From Pseudarthrobacter sp. IC2-21 (GTDB lineage Bacteria; Actinomycetota; Actinomycetes; Actinomycetales; Micrococcaceae), in assembly GCF_034048115.1 (NCBI RefSeq), contig NZ_CP139145.1, forward strand, positions 1,302,001 through 1,366,000: a stretch of DNA of 64,000 nt. Reading direction: 5' to 3'. The notes beneath the pieces are model-generated. The model had not been told where the DNA came from. It made no database searches and saw only the letters and a list, made by a program, of their open reading frames with translations. The position numbers and the translations under genes are program-made. Positions 1 to 8,783 of the stretch are shown piece after piece (the stretch's first letter is position 1; the number at the start of each line of letters is the position of its first letter).

Positions 1-1
1 C

Positions 2-874
2 GTGAAGGTCAGCCTGGATGGTGCGGAGAAGACCGTCAGCACCACGGCGCCGGACGTGGCCGGCTTGGTCACCGAGCTCGGCGTGGCAAACGCCTCCTCG
101 GTTTCCGCCCCGAAGGGTGCCCAGCTTGCGGTTGCGGGTTCCTTCGTTTCAATTTCGACGCCGAAGAACGTCAGCGTTGTTGCCGACGGCAAGGTCGCCA
201 CGGCCACCACGACGGCGGGAACCGTCGCCCAGGTGCTCGAAGACGCAGGCATCACCCTCGGCGTCGACGACCGGACGTCCCAGCCCGGCAACGCGCACGT
301 TGTGAACAACATGGTTGTGAAGGTCTCCCGCGTGGATACCAGCCAGACTGCCGCCACCTCTGAAGAAGTGGCCTTCGACAGCCTGAGCAGCGACAGCCCT
401 GAGTTGTTCAAGGGCGAGAAAAAGGTCACCCAGGCCGGCGTGCCCGGAAAGGTCGACAGGACCTTCAAGCTGGTCCTCGTGGACGGCCGTGAAGCTTCCC
501 GGACGCTGGTCTCCGAAGCCGTCTCCGTCCAGCCTGTGACGGAGCAGGTCGCCGTGGGCACCAAGCCGAAGCCGGCCCCCGCTGCACCTGCCGCGGGCAC
601 CAACACCGGTGCTGCAGCCCCGGCCATGATGAACGAGGCCATGTGGGACAAGATCGCGCAGTGCGAATCCACCGGTAACTGGTCCATTAACTCGGGCAAC
701 GGCTACTACGGCGGCCTGCAGTTCAACATCCAGACGTGGATCGGCGCCGGTGGCGGGGCATACGCCCCCAACGCCAGCCTGGCCACCAAGGCACAGCAGA
801 TCGACATCGCCAACAAGGTTTACGCGCAGCGCGGCCTGCAGCCGTGGGGCTGTGGCTGGGCCGCTTCAAGCTAG
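2..874 (+). CDS. rpfB: Resuscitation-promoting factor RpfB-like, 5' partial
   Basis: Secreted cell-wall lytic transglycosylase of the Rpf family, which cleaves peptidoglycan and stimulates growth of dormant actinobacteria. The frame is open to the window edge, so the N-terminus (signal or membrane anchor and first DUF348 repeats) lies outside. Visible parts: DUF348 material over about residues 1-90, a G5-like segment at about 100-185, a Pro/Ala-rich linker near 190-205, and a C-terminal transglycosylase-like domain from about 213 with MWDKIAQCESTGNW and GYYGGLQFNIQTW; the Glu of CESTGNW is the expected catalytic acid. The order rpfB-rsmA-ispE is the classic actinobacterial arrangement and supports the RpfB assignment. 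The GTG at position 2 is only the first start-like codon in the window, not the likely true start. Confidence 0.93.
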   Translation: MKVSLDGAEKTVSTTAPDVAGLVTELGVANASSVSAPKGAQLAVAGSFVSISTPKNVSVVADGKVATATTTAGTVAQVLEDAGITLGVDDRTSQPGNAHVVNNMVVKVSRVDTSQTAATSEEVAFDSLSSDSPELFKGEKKVTQAGVPGKVDRTFKLVLVDGREASRTLVSEAVSVQPVTEQVAVGTKPKPAPAAPAAGTNTGAAAPAMMNEAMWDKIAQCESTGNWSINSGNGYYGGLQFNIQTWIGAGGGAYAPNASLATKAQQIDIANKVYAQRGLQPWGCGWAASS

Positions 875-949
875 ACGCCCCGCCAAGCCCTGTGCCGGCG
901 GCAGCTGACCACAGCCGCCAGGTGCACGGGCCTGCACTCCACGGGCATC

Positions 950-986
950 AGTGGCCGGCTCCGGGAATTTCCCGGGGCCGGCCACT
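950..986 (+). terminator. Hairpin terminator after rpfB
   Basis: A 10-bp stem (950-959 with 977-986) continues, after one mismatch, into a 5-bp GC stem closed by an AATTT loop. It lies 75 bases beyond the rpfB stop and has no clear T-tract, as is common in actinobacteria. Inferred terminator separating rpfB from rsmA. Confidence 0.6.
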
Positions 987-1076
987 GCCGTTAACCCGGG
1001 CAGGCGTGAGCCCGCGATGCTGCGGAATCACGACAAAGCGGGCAGCGGGGAAGGGCCGGCGGGATAGGATACCTAC

Positions 1077-1949
1077 GTGACTGAACCGACTGCCGCCGCG
1101 CCCGCACCCCTCTTCGGCGCTTCCGACATCCGCCGACTGGCAGAGGAAATTGGCATCCGGCCCACCAAAACACTCGGCCAGAACTTCGTCATTGACGGCA
1201 ACACCATCCGCCGCATTGTCTCGGTGGCCAACATCGGGGCGGATGAGACGGTCCTGGAAGTCGGCCCCGGCCTCGGTTCGCTGACGCTCGGCCTGCTGGA
1301 CGCGGCGAAAGCGGTAGTCGCCGTCGAAATTGATCCGGTCCTCGCCGCGAAGCTCCCCGCAACGGTGCGCGCCTGGCGGCCCGGGGCCGCCGACTCATTC
1401 CACCTTGTCCAGGCCGACGCGATGAAGGTCACCTCCCTGCCCGTCGAGCCCACCGCCCTCGTGGCGAACCTTCCGTACAACGTGGCCGTGCCCGTGGTCC
1501 TGCACCTGCTCCAGCACTTCCCGAGCCTGCAGCACGGACTGGTGATGGTCCAGGACGAAGTGGCGGACAGGCTGGCCGCCGGGCCCGGGTCCAAGACCTA
1601 CGGCGTGCCGTCCGTCAAGGCCGCCTGGTACAGCAGCATGCGCAAGGCCGGAGTGATCGGCATGAACGTCTTTTGGCCGGCGCCCAAGATCCACTCCGGC
1701 CTCGTAGCCTTCACCCGCCGGGAACCGCCCGTCACAACGGCCACCCGGCAGCAGGTGTTCGCCGTGATCGATGCCGCCTTTGCCCAGCGCCGCAAAACGC
1801 TCCGGGCGGCCCTGGCAGGCTGGGCCGGCGGCGCTGCGGAAGCCGAGCGCTGCCTGGTGTCCGCAGGCGTGGACCCCACAGCGCGGGGCGAAGTCATCGA
1901 CATCCACGCGTTCGCACGGATTGCCGAAGCCCGGGAGGCGACAGCATGA
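1077..1949 (+). CDS. rsmA: 16S rRNA (adenine1518/1519-N6)-dimethyltransferase RsmA/KsgA
   Basis: Dimethylates two adjacent adenines in the 3' hairpin of 16S rRNA late in 30S subunit assembly, using S-adenosylmethionine. The 290-residue protein has the usual family length. Visible signatures: the [10 protein letters not shown] entry motif (residues 31-40), SAM motif [11 protein letters not shown] (61-70), the VAVEIDP acidic loop (81-87) and the catalytic NLPYN (131-135). Start is GTG at 1077. Its stop overlaps the ispE start by four bases (ATGA), which implies translational coupling in a two-gene operon. Confidence 0.97.
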   Translation: MTEPTAAAPAPLFGASDIRRLAEEIGIRPTKTLGQNFVIDGNTIRRIVSVANIGADETVLEVGPGLGSLTLGLLDAAKAVVAVEIDPVLAAKLPATVRAWRPGAADSFHLVQADAMKVTSLPVEPTALVANLPYNVAVPVVLHLLQHFPSLQHGLVMVQDEVADRLAAGPGSKTYGVPSVKAAWYSSMRKAGVIGMNVFWPAPKIHSGLVAFTRREPPVTTATRQQVFAVIDAAFAQRRKTLRAALAGWAGGAAEAERCLVSAGVDPTARGEVIDIHAFARIAEAREATA

Positions 1950-2908
1950 ATGCCCTGGCCGGACGGTTCCCCGCGCGGACGGTCCGGGTGAAGGCGCCCG
2001 GAAAGGTCAACGTCTCCCTGGACGTGGGACCCCTGCGGCCCGATGGATACCACTCAGTGGCCAGCGTCTACCTCGCGGTGTCCCTCTATGAGGAAGTTGC
2101 CGCCACCAGTACCCAGACGCCCGGGATCACGGTCAGCATCAGCCCGGAAAGCACCCTGGACCTGGACGGGGTGGACATCCCGCTGGACGAAAACAACCTG
2201 GCCTACAGGGCCGCCGCCATGATGGCCGATGTGTCGGAGCACGCCACGGGCGTCCACCTGGAGATCACCAAGCGGGTCCCGGTGGCCGGCGGCATGGGCG
2301 GCGGCTCGGCCGACGCCGCCGCCACCCTCCTGGCCTGTGATGCCCTGTGGAACAGCGGCCTGTCCAGGGACGAACTGGCGCACATCGCGGCAGACCTGGG
2401 CGCCGACGTCCCGTTTTCGCTCCTCGGGGGCACCGCCGTCGGGCTCGGCCTGGGTGACGAACTCTCACCGGCGCTGGTGAAGGCACAAACTGACTGGGTG
2501 CTGGTGGCAGCCGACTACGGCCTGGCCACCCCCGAAGTCTTCCGCACCCTGGACCGGCTCCGTGATGCTGAAGGCCACGAAGCAGCCGAGCCGATGGCGG
2601 TGGATCCGCGGATCCTGCAGGCGCTCCGCGGAGGCGATGCGGTGGCCCTCAGCAAGGTCCTGGTCAACGACCTCCAGCGTGCCTCCATTGAACTTGCCCC
2701 CAAGCTCCGCCATACCCTGGGACGGGGTGAAGCCCTCGGTGCCCTCGCGGGGCTTGTCTCCGGTTCCGGTCCCACCGTGGCGCTCCTGACCCGCAGTCCC
2801 GCCGCCGCGGACAGCCTGGCCGAGGACCTGCGGCATTACGGCCTCACCGCGTTTCCCGTGCACGGGCCCGTTCACGGCGCCCGAATCATCTCCGATACGC
2901 TCCTTTAA
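1946..2908 (+). CDS. ispE: 4-diphosphocytidyl-2-C-methyl-D-erythritol kinase
   Basis: GHMP-family kinase of the non-mevalonate (MEP) isoprenoid pathway; it phosphorylates CDP-methylerythritol using ATP. The 320-residue protein shows the N-terminal [10 protein letters not shown] segment (17-26), the glycine-rich ATP loop [15 protein letters not shown] (112-126) and a late GSGPTVALL motif near residue 275. The frame is open upstream into rsmA, but the ATG at 1946 gives the family-typical N-terminus and overlaps the rsmA stop as ATGA, so it is preferred. The GC-rich frame and spacing match its neighbours; nothing is unusual. Confidence 0.96.
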   Translation: MNALAGRFPARTVRVKAPGKVNVSLDVGPLRPDGYHSVASVYLAVSLYEEVAATSTQTPGITVSISPESTLDLDGVDIPLDENNLAYRAAAMMADVSEHATGVHLEITKRVPVAGGMGGGSADAAATLLACDALWNSGLSRDELAHIAADLGADVPFSLLGGTAVGLGLGDELSPALVKAQTDWVLVAADYGLATPEVFRTLDRLRDAEGHEAAEPMAVDPRILQALRGGDAVALSKVLVNDLQRASIELAPKLRHTLGRGEALGALAGLVSGSGPTVALLTRSPAAADSLAEDLRHYGLTAFPVHGPVHGARIISDTLL

Positions 2909-2947
2909 GCGCCCGATACTTTACCCAGCAGCAGAAAGCAGTCCCCT

Positions 2948-4774
2948 TTGGCACACCTTCTTGGCGGCGAGAACCTCACAGTTTCGTACGCAACGCGCAC
3001 CGTCCTGGACGGCATCACCCTTGGCCTGGAGGAGGGTGACCGGATCGGGATGGTGGGCCGGAACGGTGACGGCAAATCGACCCTCATGCGCCTGCTTGCC
3101 ATGCGGTCCACCCCGGATTCCGGCAGGGTCACCAAGCGCAGCGAAGTCAACATCGGCTACCTGGACCAGAGCGACGTGCTCGACGGCGACCTCACCGTCG
3201 GCGCCGCGATCGTGGGGGACCAGGCCGACTACGAGTGGGCCCGCAACCCGCAGATCCGCGAGGTCATGGGCGGCCTGGTGTCCGACGTCGACTGGCACGC
3301 CAACGTCCATGCCCTCTCCGGCGGACAGAAACGGCGTGTGGCCCTGGCCAAGCTCCTCATCGAGGACCATGACGTGATCATGCTCGATGAGCCCACCAAC
3401 CACCTCGACGTCGAAGGCGTCGCCTGGCTGTCCAGGCACCTGAAGACCCGCTGGCGCCCCAACCAGGGCGCCTTCCTGGTGGTCACCCACGACCGCTGGT
3501 TCCTCGATGAAGTCTGCACCAAAACGTGGGAAATCCACGACGGCATCATGGATCCGTTCGACGGCGGCTACGCGGCGTACGTCCTGGCCCGCGCTGAGCG
3601 CGACCGGGCGGCGTCGGTCACCGAAGGAAAGCGCCAGCAGCTGGTGAAGAAGGAACTCGCCTGGCTGCGCCGCGGAGCCCCGGCCCGCACGGCCAAGCCC
3701 AAGTTCCGCATCGAGGCCGCCAACGCCCTGATTGCCGACGTCCCGGAGCCCCGCGACTCGACGGCGCTGAGCAAGATGGCCACGGCCCGGCTCGGCAAGG
3801 ACGTCTTGGACCTCGAGAACGTGTCCCTGGACTTCCTCGGCGGCGACGCCGGCCAGAAACTTTTCGACAACATCACCCTCCGCCTTGCCCCGGGGGAGCG
3901 GCTGGGCCTGGTGGGCGTCAACGGCGCCGGCAAGACCACACTGCTGAAGCTCCTGAACGGTGAAATCCAGCCGACCACCGGCAAGGTCAAGCGTGGCAAG
4001 ACCGTGGTCACCGCCGTGCTCACGCAGGAAGTCAAAGAGCTCGACGACGTCTCGGACCTCCGCGTCATCGAGGTCATCGAGCGCGAGAAGCGCTCCTTCA
4101 ACGTGGGAGGCAAGGAGTTCACTGCCGGCCAGCTCGTGGAGCAGCTCGGCTTCACGAACGAGAAGCAGTGGACCCCGGTCAAGGACCTCTCCGGCGGTGA
4201 GCGGCGGCGCCTCCAGCTGCTCCGCCTGCTCGTGGGTGAACCCAACGTGCTGATGCTCGATGAGCCCACCAACGACCTCGACACGGACACCCTCGCCGCC
4301 GTCGAGGATGTCCTGGACGGCTGGCCCGGCACGCTCGTCGTAGTCAGCCACGACCGCTACCTCCTGGAGCGCGTCACCGACCACCAGATGGCGCTGCTGG
4401 GCGACGGCAAGATCCGTGCCCTGCCCCGCGGCGTGGACCAGTACCTGGAACTCCGCGAATCCGCCCTCGCCGGCTCCACCATCACCGGCGGCGGCAACCC
4501 CGTGACCGGCGCCAGCGGCAGTTCCGCCTCTGCTGCAAGCGGCGCTTCCGAGGCAGCCAAACGGGACGCCCGCAAGGCCAAGAACCGCATCGAACGCCAA
4601 ATGGGCAAACTGGAGCAGGCCGAAAAGAAGATCCACGACCAAATGGTCAAGAGCACGGCCGACTCCGACTTCGACGCCCTTGCCGAGCAGAACAAGAAGC
4701 TCAAGGACCTCGCCGGCGAACGAGAAGGCCTCGAACTCGAATGGCTCGAGGCCCTGGAAGTACTCGGCGAATAG
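2948..4774 (+). CDS. ABC-F family ATP-binding cassette protein
   Basis: Soluble protein with two tandem ABC domains and no membrane segments, typical of ABC-F proteins that act on the ribosome (translation factors or antibiotic-protection proteins) rather than transporters. First domain: Walker A GRNGDGKST (38-46), LSGGQKRRVALAKLL signature, Walker B VIMLDEPTNHLD. Second domain: Walker A GVNGAGKTT (about 322-330), LSGGERRRLQLLRLL, VLMLDEPTNDLD. The C-terminal ~80 residues are charged and probably coiled-coil (KNRIERQMGKLEQAEKKIHD). Start is TTG at 2948, nine bases after an AGCAGAAAG stretch. The last 54 bases, including the stop codon, are duplicated exactly 400 bases downstream. The substrate or exact subfamily cannot be read from the sequence. 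Confidence 0.93.
   Translation: MAHLLGGENLTVSYATRTVLDGITLGLEEGDRIGMVGRNGDGKSTLMRLLAMRSTPDSGRVTKRSEVNIGYLDQSDVLDGDLTVGAAIVGDQADYEWARNPQIREVMGGLVSDVDWHANVHALSGGQKRRVALAKLLIEDHDVIMLDEPTNHLDVEGVAWLSRHLKTRWRPNQGAFLVVTHDRWFLDEVCTKTWEIHDGIMDPFDGGYAAYVLARAERDRAASVTEGKRQQLVKKELAWLRRGAPARTAKPKFRIEAANALIADVPEPRDSTALSKMATARLGKDVLDLENVSLDFLGGDAGQKLFDNITLRLAPGERLGLVGVNGAGKTTLLKLLNGEIQPTTGKVKRGKTVVTAVLTQEVKELDDVSDLRVIEVIEREKRSFNVGGKEFTAGQLVEQLGFTNEKQWTPVKDLSGGERRRLQLLRLLVGEPNVLMLDEPTNDLDTDTLAAVEDVLDGWPGTLVVVSHDRYLLERVTDHQMALLGDGKIRALPRGVDQYLELRESALAGSTITGGGNPVTGASGSSASAASGASEAAKRDARKAKNRIERQMGKLEQAEKKIHDQMVKSTADSDFDALAEQNKKLKDLAGEREGLELEWLEALEVLGE
4721..4774 (+). repeat. 54-bp direct repeat, copy 1 (3' end of the ABC-F gene)
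   Basis: Encodes the last 17 codons and stop of the ABC-F gene. It is identical over 54 bases to 5175-5228, with mismatches immediately outside on both sides. It contains an 8-bp inverted repeat (4727-4734 with 4746-4753) around an 11-base centre, the layout of many tyrosine-recombinase core sites. Attachment-site interpretation is inference. Confidence 0.9.
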
Positions 4775-5174
4775 CTGTCCGTTGGGTGGCCGGTGCTGTT
4801 TGGGTGCCGGTCCTCCCGCGTTCGTGTGGGTTGGGTGCCGCAGGCGGCCCTTCGGCGTCGCTTAGACACAGCACATAGGGAGCGCTCCGGTCGCGGGGCG
4901 ACCTCCAAACTCACCTTCCCGAAGGATCACCTCCCGACAACAAACCTCACCGCCAGTCATGGAACAGTACCCGCGCGGAACGTTCGGCAGGGGTACTCGT
5001 GACGGGCGCCCCAACGCGCGTGTTTGAGAATTGCATTTCGCGGCGAAAGGTGCGGTGTGAGCCTCAGTGATTGGGGTGCGGAGAACATCAACTGGACCTG
5101 CGCACTAGTGGTGCAGGGGGCCTTCGCGTAGTCGCGCATCGCGGGCCATCGGGCACATAAGGTCGCTCAGCGAC
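4775..5174. other. 400-bp segment between the two 54-bp repeats; no convincing gene
   Basis: No open frame with a plausible ribosome site or recognisable product is visible in this stretch on either strand. It contains small inverted repeats, for example GGTCGC with GCGACC near 4892-4906 and a 7-1-7 palindrome at 5161-5175 that abuts the second repeat. It also has short AT-richer patches (around 4935-4950 and 5022-5036) unlike the neighbouring genes. Being bounded by perfect direct repeats of a gene end, it looks like a small inserted segment or the scar of a larger integrated element after internal deletion; this is inference. Confidence 0.6.
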
Positions 5175-5228
5175 CGAGAAGGCCTCGAACTCGAATGGCT
5201 CGAGGCCCTGGAAGTACTCGGCGAATAG
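5175..5228 (+). repeat. 54-bp direct repeat, copy 2
   Basis: Exact copy of the ABC-F gene terminus at 4721-4774, here without an upstream open frame, so non-coding. It directly precedes the palindromic element at 5249-5325. If it is one side of an attachment site, 5229 onward represents the original downstream flank of the ABC-F gene. Confidence 0.9.
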
Positions 5229-5248
5229 GAAAGGCGACGGCGGCACAC

Positions 5249-5325
5249 GGGAGTGGGGAACGCGTCCGGCAGCGTGCGTCAAAGCGACGAAGGAGCAGCA
5301 CGCAGAGGACGGGTTCCCCACTCCC
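5249..5325 (-). repeat. Structured palindromic element, copy A
   Basis: Nested inverted repeats: a perfect 13-bp outer stem (5249-5261 with 5313-5325), then CGTCC with GGACG (5263-5267, 5307-5311), then GCGTGC with GCACGC (5272-5277, 5298-5303) around a 20-base loop. The 43-base core 5266-5308 matches the core at 55438-55480 at 38 of 43 positions, and several differences preserve pairing. It lies 12 bases beyond the stop codon of the minus-strand TetR gene and may serve as its 3' end or terminator. It is probably one member of a genome-wide repeat family; that is inference from two copies. Confidence 0.75.
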
Positions 5326-5337
5326 TCAGGCAACAAC

Positions 5338-5964
5338 TCAGCCTTCGCTCATCAGCTCCGGGTCCTTCTTGAGGCCGGTCAGGCCGTTCCAGGCGAGGTT
5401 TACCAGGTGGGCGGCTACGGTCTGCTTGTCGGGCTGGCGGCTGTCCTGCCACCACTGGCCTGTCATGGCCACCATGCCCACGAGCATCTGGGCGTACATG
5501 GCACCGTCGGCCGCGCTCAGGCCACGGCGGTCAAATTCGTCAGACAAGATGTGTTCAACCCGGGCTGTGATGTGCGAGAGCAGGGTGGAGAAGGCGCCTT
5601 CGGGCTGGGACGGGGGAGCATCCCGCATCAGGATCCGGAACCCTTCGGTGTGGTCTTCGATGTAGGTGAGCAGGGCGAGTGCCGCGCGTTCGACGAGAAT
5701 GCGGGGCTTCGCTTCCTCCGTCAGGGCTGCCGTGATCACGTCCAGCAGGATCCGGAATTCGAAGTCCACCACCTGGGTGTAAAGGCCTTCCTTGGAGCCG
5801 AAGTGCTCGTAGATCACCGGTTTGGAAACCCCGGCGCAGGCCGCGATTTCCTCGATGGTGGTGCCGTCGAGTCCTCGGGCGGCGAAGAGGCCGCGGCCGA
5901 TGTCGATCAGTTGGCTGCGCCTCTGTACGCCGGTCATCCGTGCCCGGGGTGGGTTGTTACTCAC
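5338..5964 (-). CDS. TetR/AcrR family transcriptional regulator
   Basis: Predicted 208-residue one-component repressor. The N-terminal helix-turn-helix spans about residues 15-60 (IDIGRGLFAARGLDGTTIEE, then AGVSKPVIYEHFGSKEGLY, the recognition-helix region); the remainder is the all-helical ligand and dimerisation domain. Start is GTG at 5964, preceded by GGA at a suitable distance; an in-frame extension to 6150 reads through low-quality sequence over the tRNA side and is rejected. It sits between the ABC-F gene and glmU, as a TetR gene also does near glmU-mfd in mycobacteria (Rv1019). Ligand and targets are unknown. Confidence 0.9.
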   Translation of the reverse strand: MSNNPPRARMTGVQRRSQLIDIGRGLFAARGLDGTTIEEIAACAGVSKPVIYEHFGSKEGLYTQVVDFEFRILLDVITAALTEEAKPRILVERAALALLTYIEDHTEGFRILMRDAPPSQPEGAFSTLLSHITARVEHILSDEFDRRGLSAADGAMYAQMLVGMVAMTGQWWQDSRQPDKQTVAAHLVNLAWNGLTGLKKDPELMSEG

Positions 5965-6126
5965 ATTTCCATCATGCCTTAGGGCCGCCGGCCGGCGCGG
6001 TTGAAACGGCTGCGAGGGTCTCCGGGAGCGCCCCTGGGGGTGCACCGGTGGGTGCCCGTGTCGCGGGCTGCCCTGAACCCATGGCAAAATAACTACTTGT
6101 GCCTTGGCCTTGCGCCTCTGGCACGG

Positions 6127-6198
6127 TCCGCCCTGGTGTAATGGCAGCACCCCGGCCTTTGGAGCCGTGGAGTATAGGTTCGAATCCTATGGGCGGAA
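6127..6198 (+). tRNA. tRNA-Gln (anticodon TTG)
   Basis: Cloverleaf folds by eye: acceptor TCCGCCC (6127-6133) pairs with GGGCGGA (6191-6197), discriminator A at 6198. The D arm is GTGT/GCAC, the anticodon loop is CTTTGGA with anticodon TTG, and the T arm is TATAGG-TTCGAAT-CCTATG type. CCA is not encoded. It lies about 110 bases upstream of glmU on the same strand. Confidence 0.93.
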
Positions 6199-6308
6199 CT
6201 GCTGTGCGGAAAGCCGTCCAGTAGTATGAACTCGGTGCCCCGCCAGGCTTGTGGCCGGCCAGGCACCGCACCCAGCGCCACGCGCAACCAAGCAAGGAGA
6301 GCCCGTAC

Positions 6309-7784
6309 GTGATCCCCGAGAATACCGGCCCAGCCGCCGTCATCGTTCTGGCAGCAGGCGCCGGTACCCGGATGAAATCCCGTACCCCCAAGATTTTGCA
6401 TGAGATCGGCGGCCGCTCCATGGTGGGCCACGCGCTCCTCGCAGCCCGCAGCATCAACCCCGGCCGGTTGGCCCTGGTGGTCCGCCACGAGCGCGACCTG
6501 GTTGCCGGCCACCTGAACGAGTTGGACCCTGAAGCGCTGATCGTGGACCAGGATGACGTGCCCGGTACCGGCCGCGCCGTCGAGGCCGCACTGGAGGCCC
6601 TGGACGCCCGGGAGAAGCTCGAAGGCACCGTGGTTGTTACTTACGGTGATGTTCCCCTCCTGACCGGTGGCCTGCTGGCCGACCTGGTGGCCACCCACGA
6701 ACGTGAGGGCAACGCCGTTACGGTGCTCACCGCCCTGCTCGATGACGCCACGGGCTACGGCCGGATCCTCCGCGGCGATGACGGCTCGGTCACCGGCATC
6801 CGCGAGCACAAGGACGCCACCGAAGCAGAACGCCTGATCCGTGAGGTCAATTCCGGAATCTACGCCTTCGACGCCGCGGTCCTCCGCGACGCGCTGGTGC
6901 ACGTCACCACGGACAACTCCCAGGGCGAGAAGTACCTCACCGACGTCCTGGGCCTCGCACGGCAGGCAGGCGGCCGGGTGGCCGCCGTCGTCACCGAAGA
7001 CCGGTGGCAGGTGGAAGGCGCCAATGACCGGGTACAGCTCGCCGCCCTTGGCGCTGAATTGAACCGCCGGACGGTCGAAGCCTGGATGCGCGCGGGAGTG
7101 ACCGTTGTTGACCCCGCCACCACCTGGATCGATTCCGGGGTGGTCCTGGACGAGGACGTCCGCATCCTCCCCAACACGCAACTGCACGGCGCCACCAGCG
7201 TGGCTAGGGACGCCGTCGTTGGCCCCGACACCACCCTGACCGACGTCCAGGTCGGCGAGGGCGCCACGGTGGTCCGCACCCATGGTTCCGGCGCCGTGAT
7301 CGGCCCGCGCGCCGCCGTCGGCCCCTTCACGTACCTTCGCCCCGGCACGGTCCTGGGTGAGAAGGGCAAGATCGGTGCCTTCTACGAAACCAAGAACGTC
7401 ACCATCGGGCGGGGATCCAAGCTGTCCCACCTCGGTTACGCCGGCGACGCCGAGATCGGCGAGGACACCAACATCGGCTGCGGCAACATCACCGCCAATT
7501 ACGACGGCGAGAAGAAGCACCGCACGGTGATCGGCTCGGGCGTCCGTACAGGTTCCAACACGGTGTTCGTTGCACCGGTCACCGTGGGGGACGGTGCCTA
7601 CAGCGGCGCCGGAGCGGTGATCCGCAAGGACGTCCCGGCCGGCGCGCTCGTCCTGTCCGTTGCCGCCCAGCGCAACGCCGAAGGCTGGGTTGTTGCCCAC
7701 CGCCCCGGCTCGCGCTCGGCAGAGCTCGCCCAGGCTGCGTCAGACTCCTCACATACCCCAGCATCCACAGAAGAGGGCAAGTAA
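6309..7784 (+). CDS. glmU: Bifunctional UDP-GlcNAc pyrophosphorylase / glucosamine-1-phosphate acetyltransferase
   Basis: Makes UDP-N-acetylglucosamine for peptidoglycan in two steps: CoA-dependent acetylation of GlcN-1-P and uridylyl transfer from UTP. The N-terminal uridylyltransferase domain shows LAAGAGTRMKS (14-24) and KILHEIGG; the C-terminal half is a left-handed beta-helix of hexapeptide repeats (e.g. IGRGSKLSHLGYAGDAEIGE, NIGCGNITANYDG) carrying the acetyltransferase site. 491 residues, normal for actinobacteria. GTG at 6309 is chosen because CAAGGAGAG precedes it; an upstream in-frame ATG at 6249 has no ribosome site. Three bases separate it from prs, so the two are probably co-transcribed. 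Confidence 0.97.
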   Translation: MIPENTGPAAVIVLAAGAGTRMKSRTPKILHEIGGRSMVGHALLAARSINPGRLALVVRHERDLVAGHLNELDPEALIVDQDDVPGTGRAVEAALEALDAREKLEGTVVVTYGDVPLLTGGLLADLVATHEREGNAVTVLTALLDDATGYGRILRGDDGSVTGIREHKDATEAERLIREVNSGIYAFDAAVLRDALVHVTTDNSQGEKYLTDVLGLARQAGGRVAAVVTEDRWQVEGANDRVQLAALGAELNRRTVEAWMRAGVTVVDPATTWIDSGVVLDEDVRILPNTQLHGATSVARDAVVGPDTTLTDVQVGEGATVVRTHGSGAVIGPRAAVGPFTYLRPGTVLGEKGKIGAFYETKNVTIGRGSKLSHLGYAGDAEIGEDTNIGCGNITANYDGEKKHRTVIGSGVRTGSNTVFVAPVTVGDGAYSGAGAVIRKDVPAGALVLSVAAQRNAEGWVVAHRPGSRSAELAQAASDSSHTPASTEEGK

Positions 7785-7787
7785 ATC

Positions 7788-8768
7788 ATGAGCGAAATTA
7801 CCGCACACGGCGAGAAGAAGCTGGTGCTTGCCGCCGGGCGGGCGCACCCGGAACTGGCGCGGGAAATCGCGAAGGAGTTGGGGACTGAGCTGCTGCCCAT
7901 TGACGCCTACGACTTCGCCAACGGGGAAATCTATGTCCGCGCCGGCGAAAGTGTCCGCGGCACCGACGCGTTCGTCATCCAGGCCCACCCGGCGCCACTG
8001 AACAACCACCTGATGGAACAGCTGATCATGATTGATTCGCTGAAGCGTGCCTCCGCCAAGCGGATCACGGTGGTATCGCCGTTCTACCCGTACGCGCGCC
8101 AGGACAAGAAGGGCCGCGGCCGCGAACCCATCTCCGCCCGGCTGGTTGCGGACCTGTACAAGACCGCCGGCGCTGACCGCATCATGAGCGTTGACCTGCA
8201 CACCTCACAGATCCAGGGCTTCTTCGACGGCCCCGTGGACCACCTCATGGCCATCCCCCTGCTGGCGGACTACATCCGGACCAAGGTGGGCGCCGACAAT
8301 ATCACGGTTGTTTCCCCGGACACCGGCCGCGTCCGCGTCGCCGAGCAGTGGGCAGAGCGCCTGGGCGGGGCCCCGCTGGCGTTTGTGCACAAGAGCCGCG
8401 ACCTCACCGTGCCCAACCAGGCCGTATCCAAAACGGTCGTGGGCCAGGTCAAGGGCCGGACCTGCGTGTTGATCGATGACATGATCGACACCGGCGGCAC
8501 CATCTCCGGAGCGGTCCAGGTGCTCATGAATGCCGGTGCCAAGGACGTCATCATCGCCGCGACGCACGCAGTGTTCTCCGACCCCGCCGCCCAGCGGCTC
8601 GCCGAATCCGGTGCCCGTGAAGTGGTGGTCACCAACACCCTGCCGATTTCCTCGCACCAGCGCTTCCCGCAGTTGACGGTGCTGTCCATCGCGCCCCTGA
8701 TCGCCCGCGCCATCCATGAAGTGTTCGACGACGGTTCGGTCACCAGCCTGTTCGACGGCAACGCTTAA
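7788..8768 (+). CDS. prs: Ribose-phosphate pyrophosphokinase
   Basis: Makes PRPP from ribose-5-phosphate and ATP for nucleotide, histidine and tryptophan synthesis. 326 residues, class I length. Visible: SPFYPYARQDKKGRGREPIS (flexible loop and ATP contacts), the metal-binding DLHTSQIQGFF segment and the PRPP loop DDMIDTGGTISGA near residues 230-242. ATG at 7788 follows an AGAGGG ribosome site that lies at the glmU stop. Its location directly after glmU is standard in actinobacteria. Confidence 0.97.
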   Translation: MSEITAHGEKKLVLAAGRAHPELAREIAKELGTELLPIDAYDFANGEIYVRAGESVRGTDAFVIQAHPAPLNNHLMEQLIMIDSLKRASAKRITVVSPFYPYARQDKKGRGREPISARLVADLYKTAGADRIMSVDLHTSQIQGFFDGPVDHLMAIPLLADYIRTKVGADNITVVSPDTGRVRVAEQWAERLGGAPLAFVHKSRDLTVPNQAVSKTVVGQVKGRTCVLIDDMIDTGGTISGAVQVLMNAGAKDVIIAATHAVFSDPAAQRLAESGAREVVVTNTLPISSHQRFPQLTVLSIAPLIARAIHEVFDDGSVTSLFDGNA

Positions 8769-8783
8769 GCAGGACTTCCGTCC

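Noticed and set aside
36..1076. Additional plus- and minus-strand frames overlapping rpfB and its 3' region
   Set aside because: Arg/Pro-rich alternative-frame translations with no start signals; the rpfB frame has clear domains.
1673..1945. N-terminal extension of ispE into rsmA
   Set aside because: The ATG at 1946 gives the family N-terminus and a standard ATGA coupling; the extension is Arg/Pro/His-rich out-of-frame rsmA sequence.
2921..4642. 573-codon open frame on the minus strand
   Set aside because: Fully antisense to the ABC-F gene, whose two Walker A/B pairs are unmistakable; long antisense frames are expected at this GC content.
6093..7700. 535-codon minus-strand open frame
   Set aside because: Antisense to glmU and runs over the tRNA; no recognisable domain and no ribosome site.
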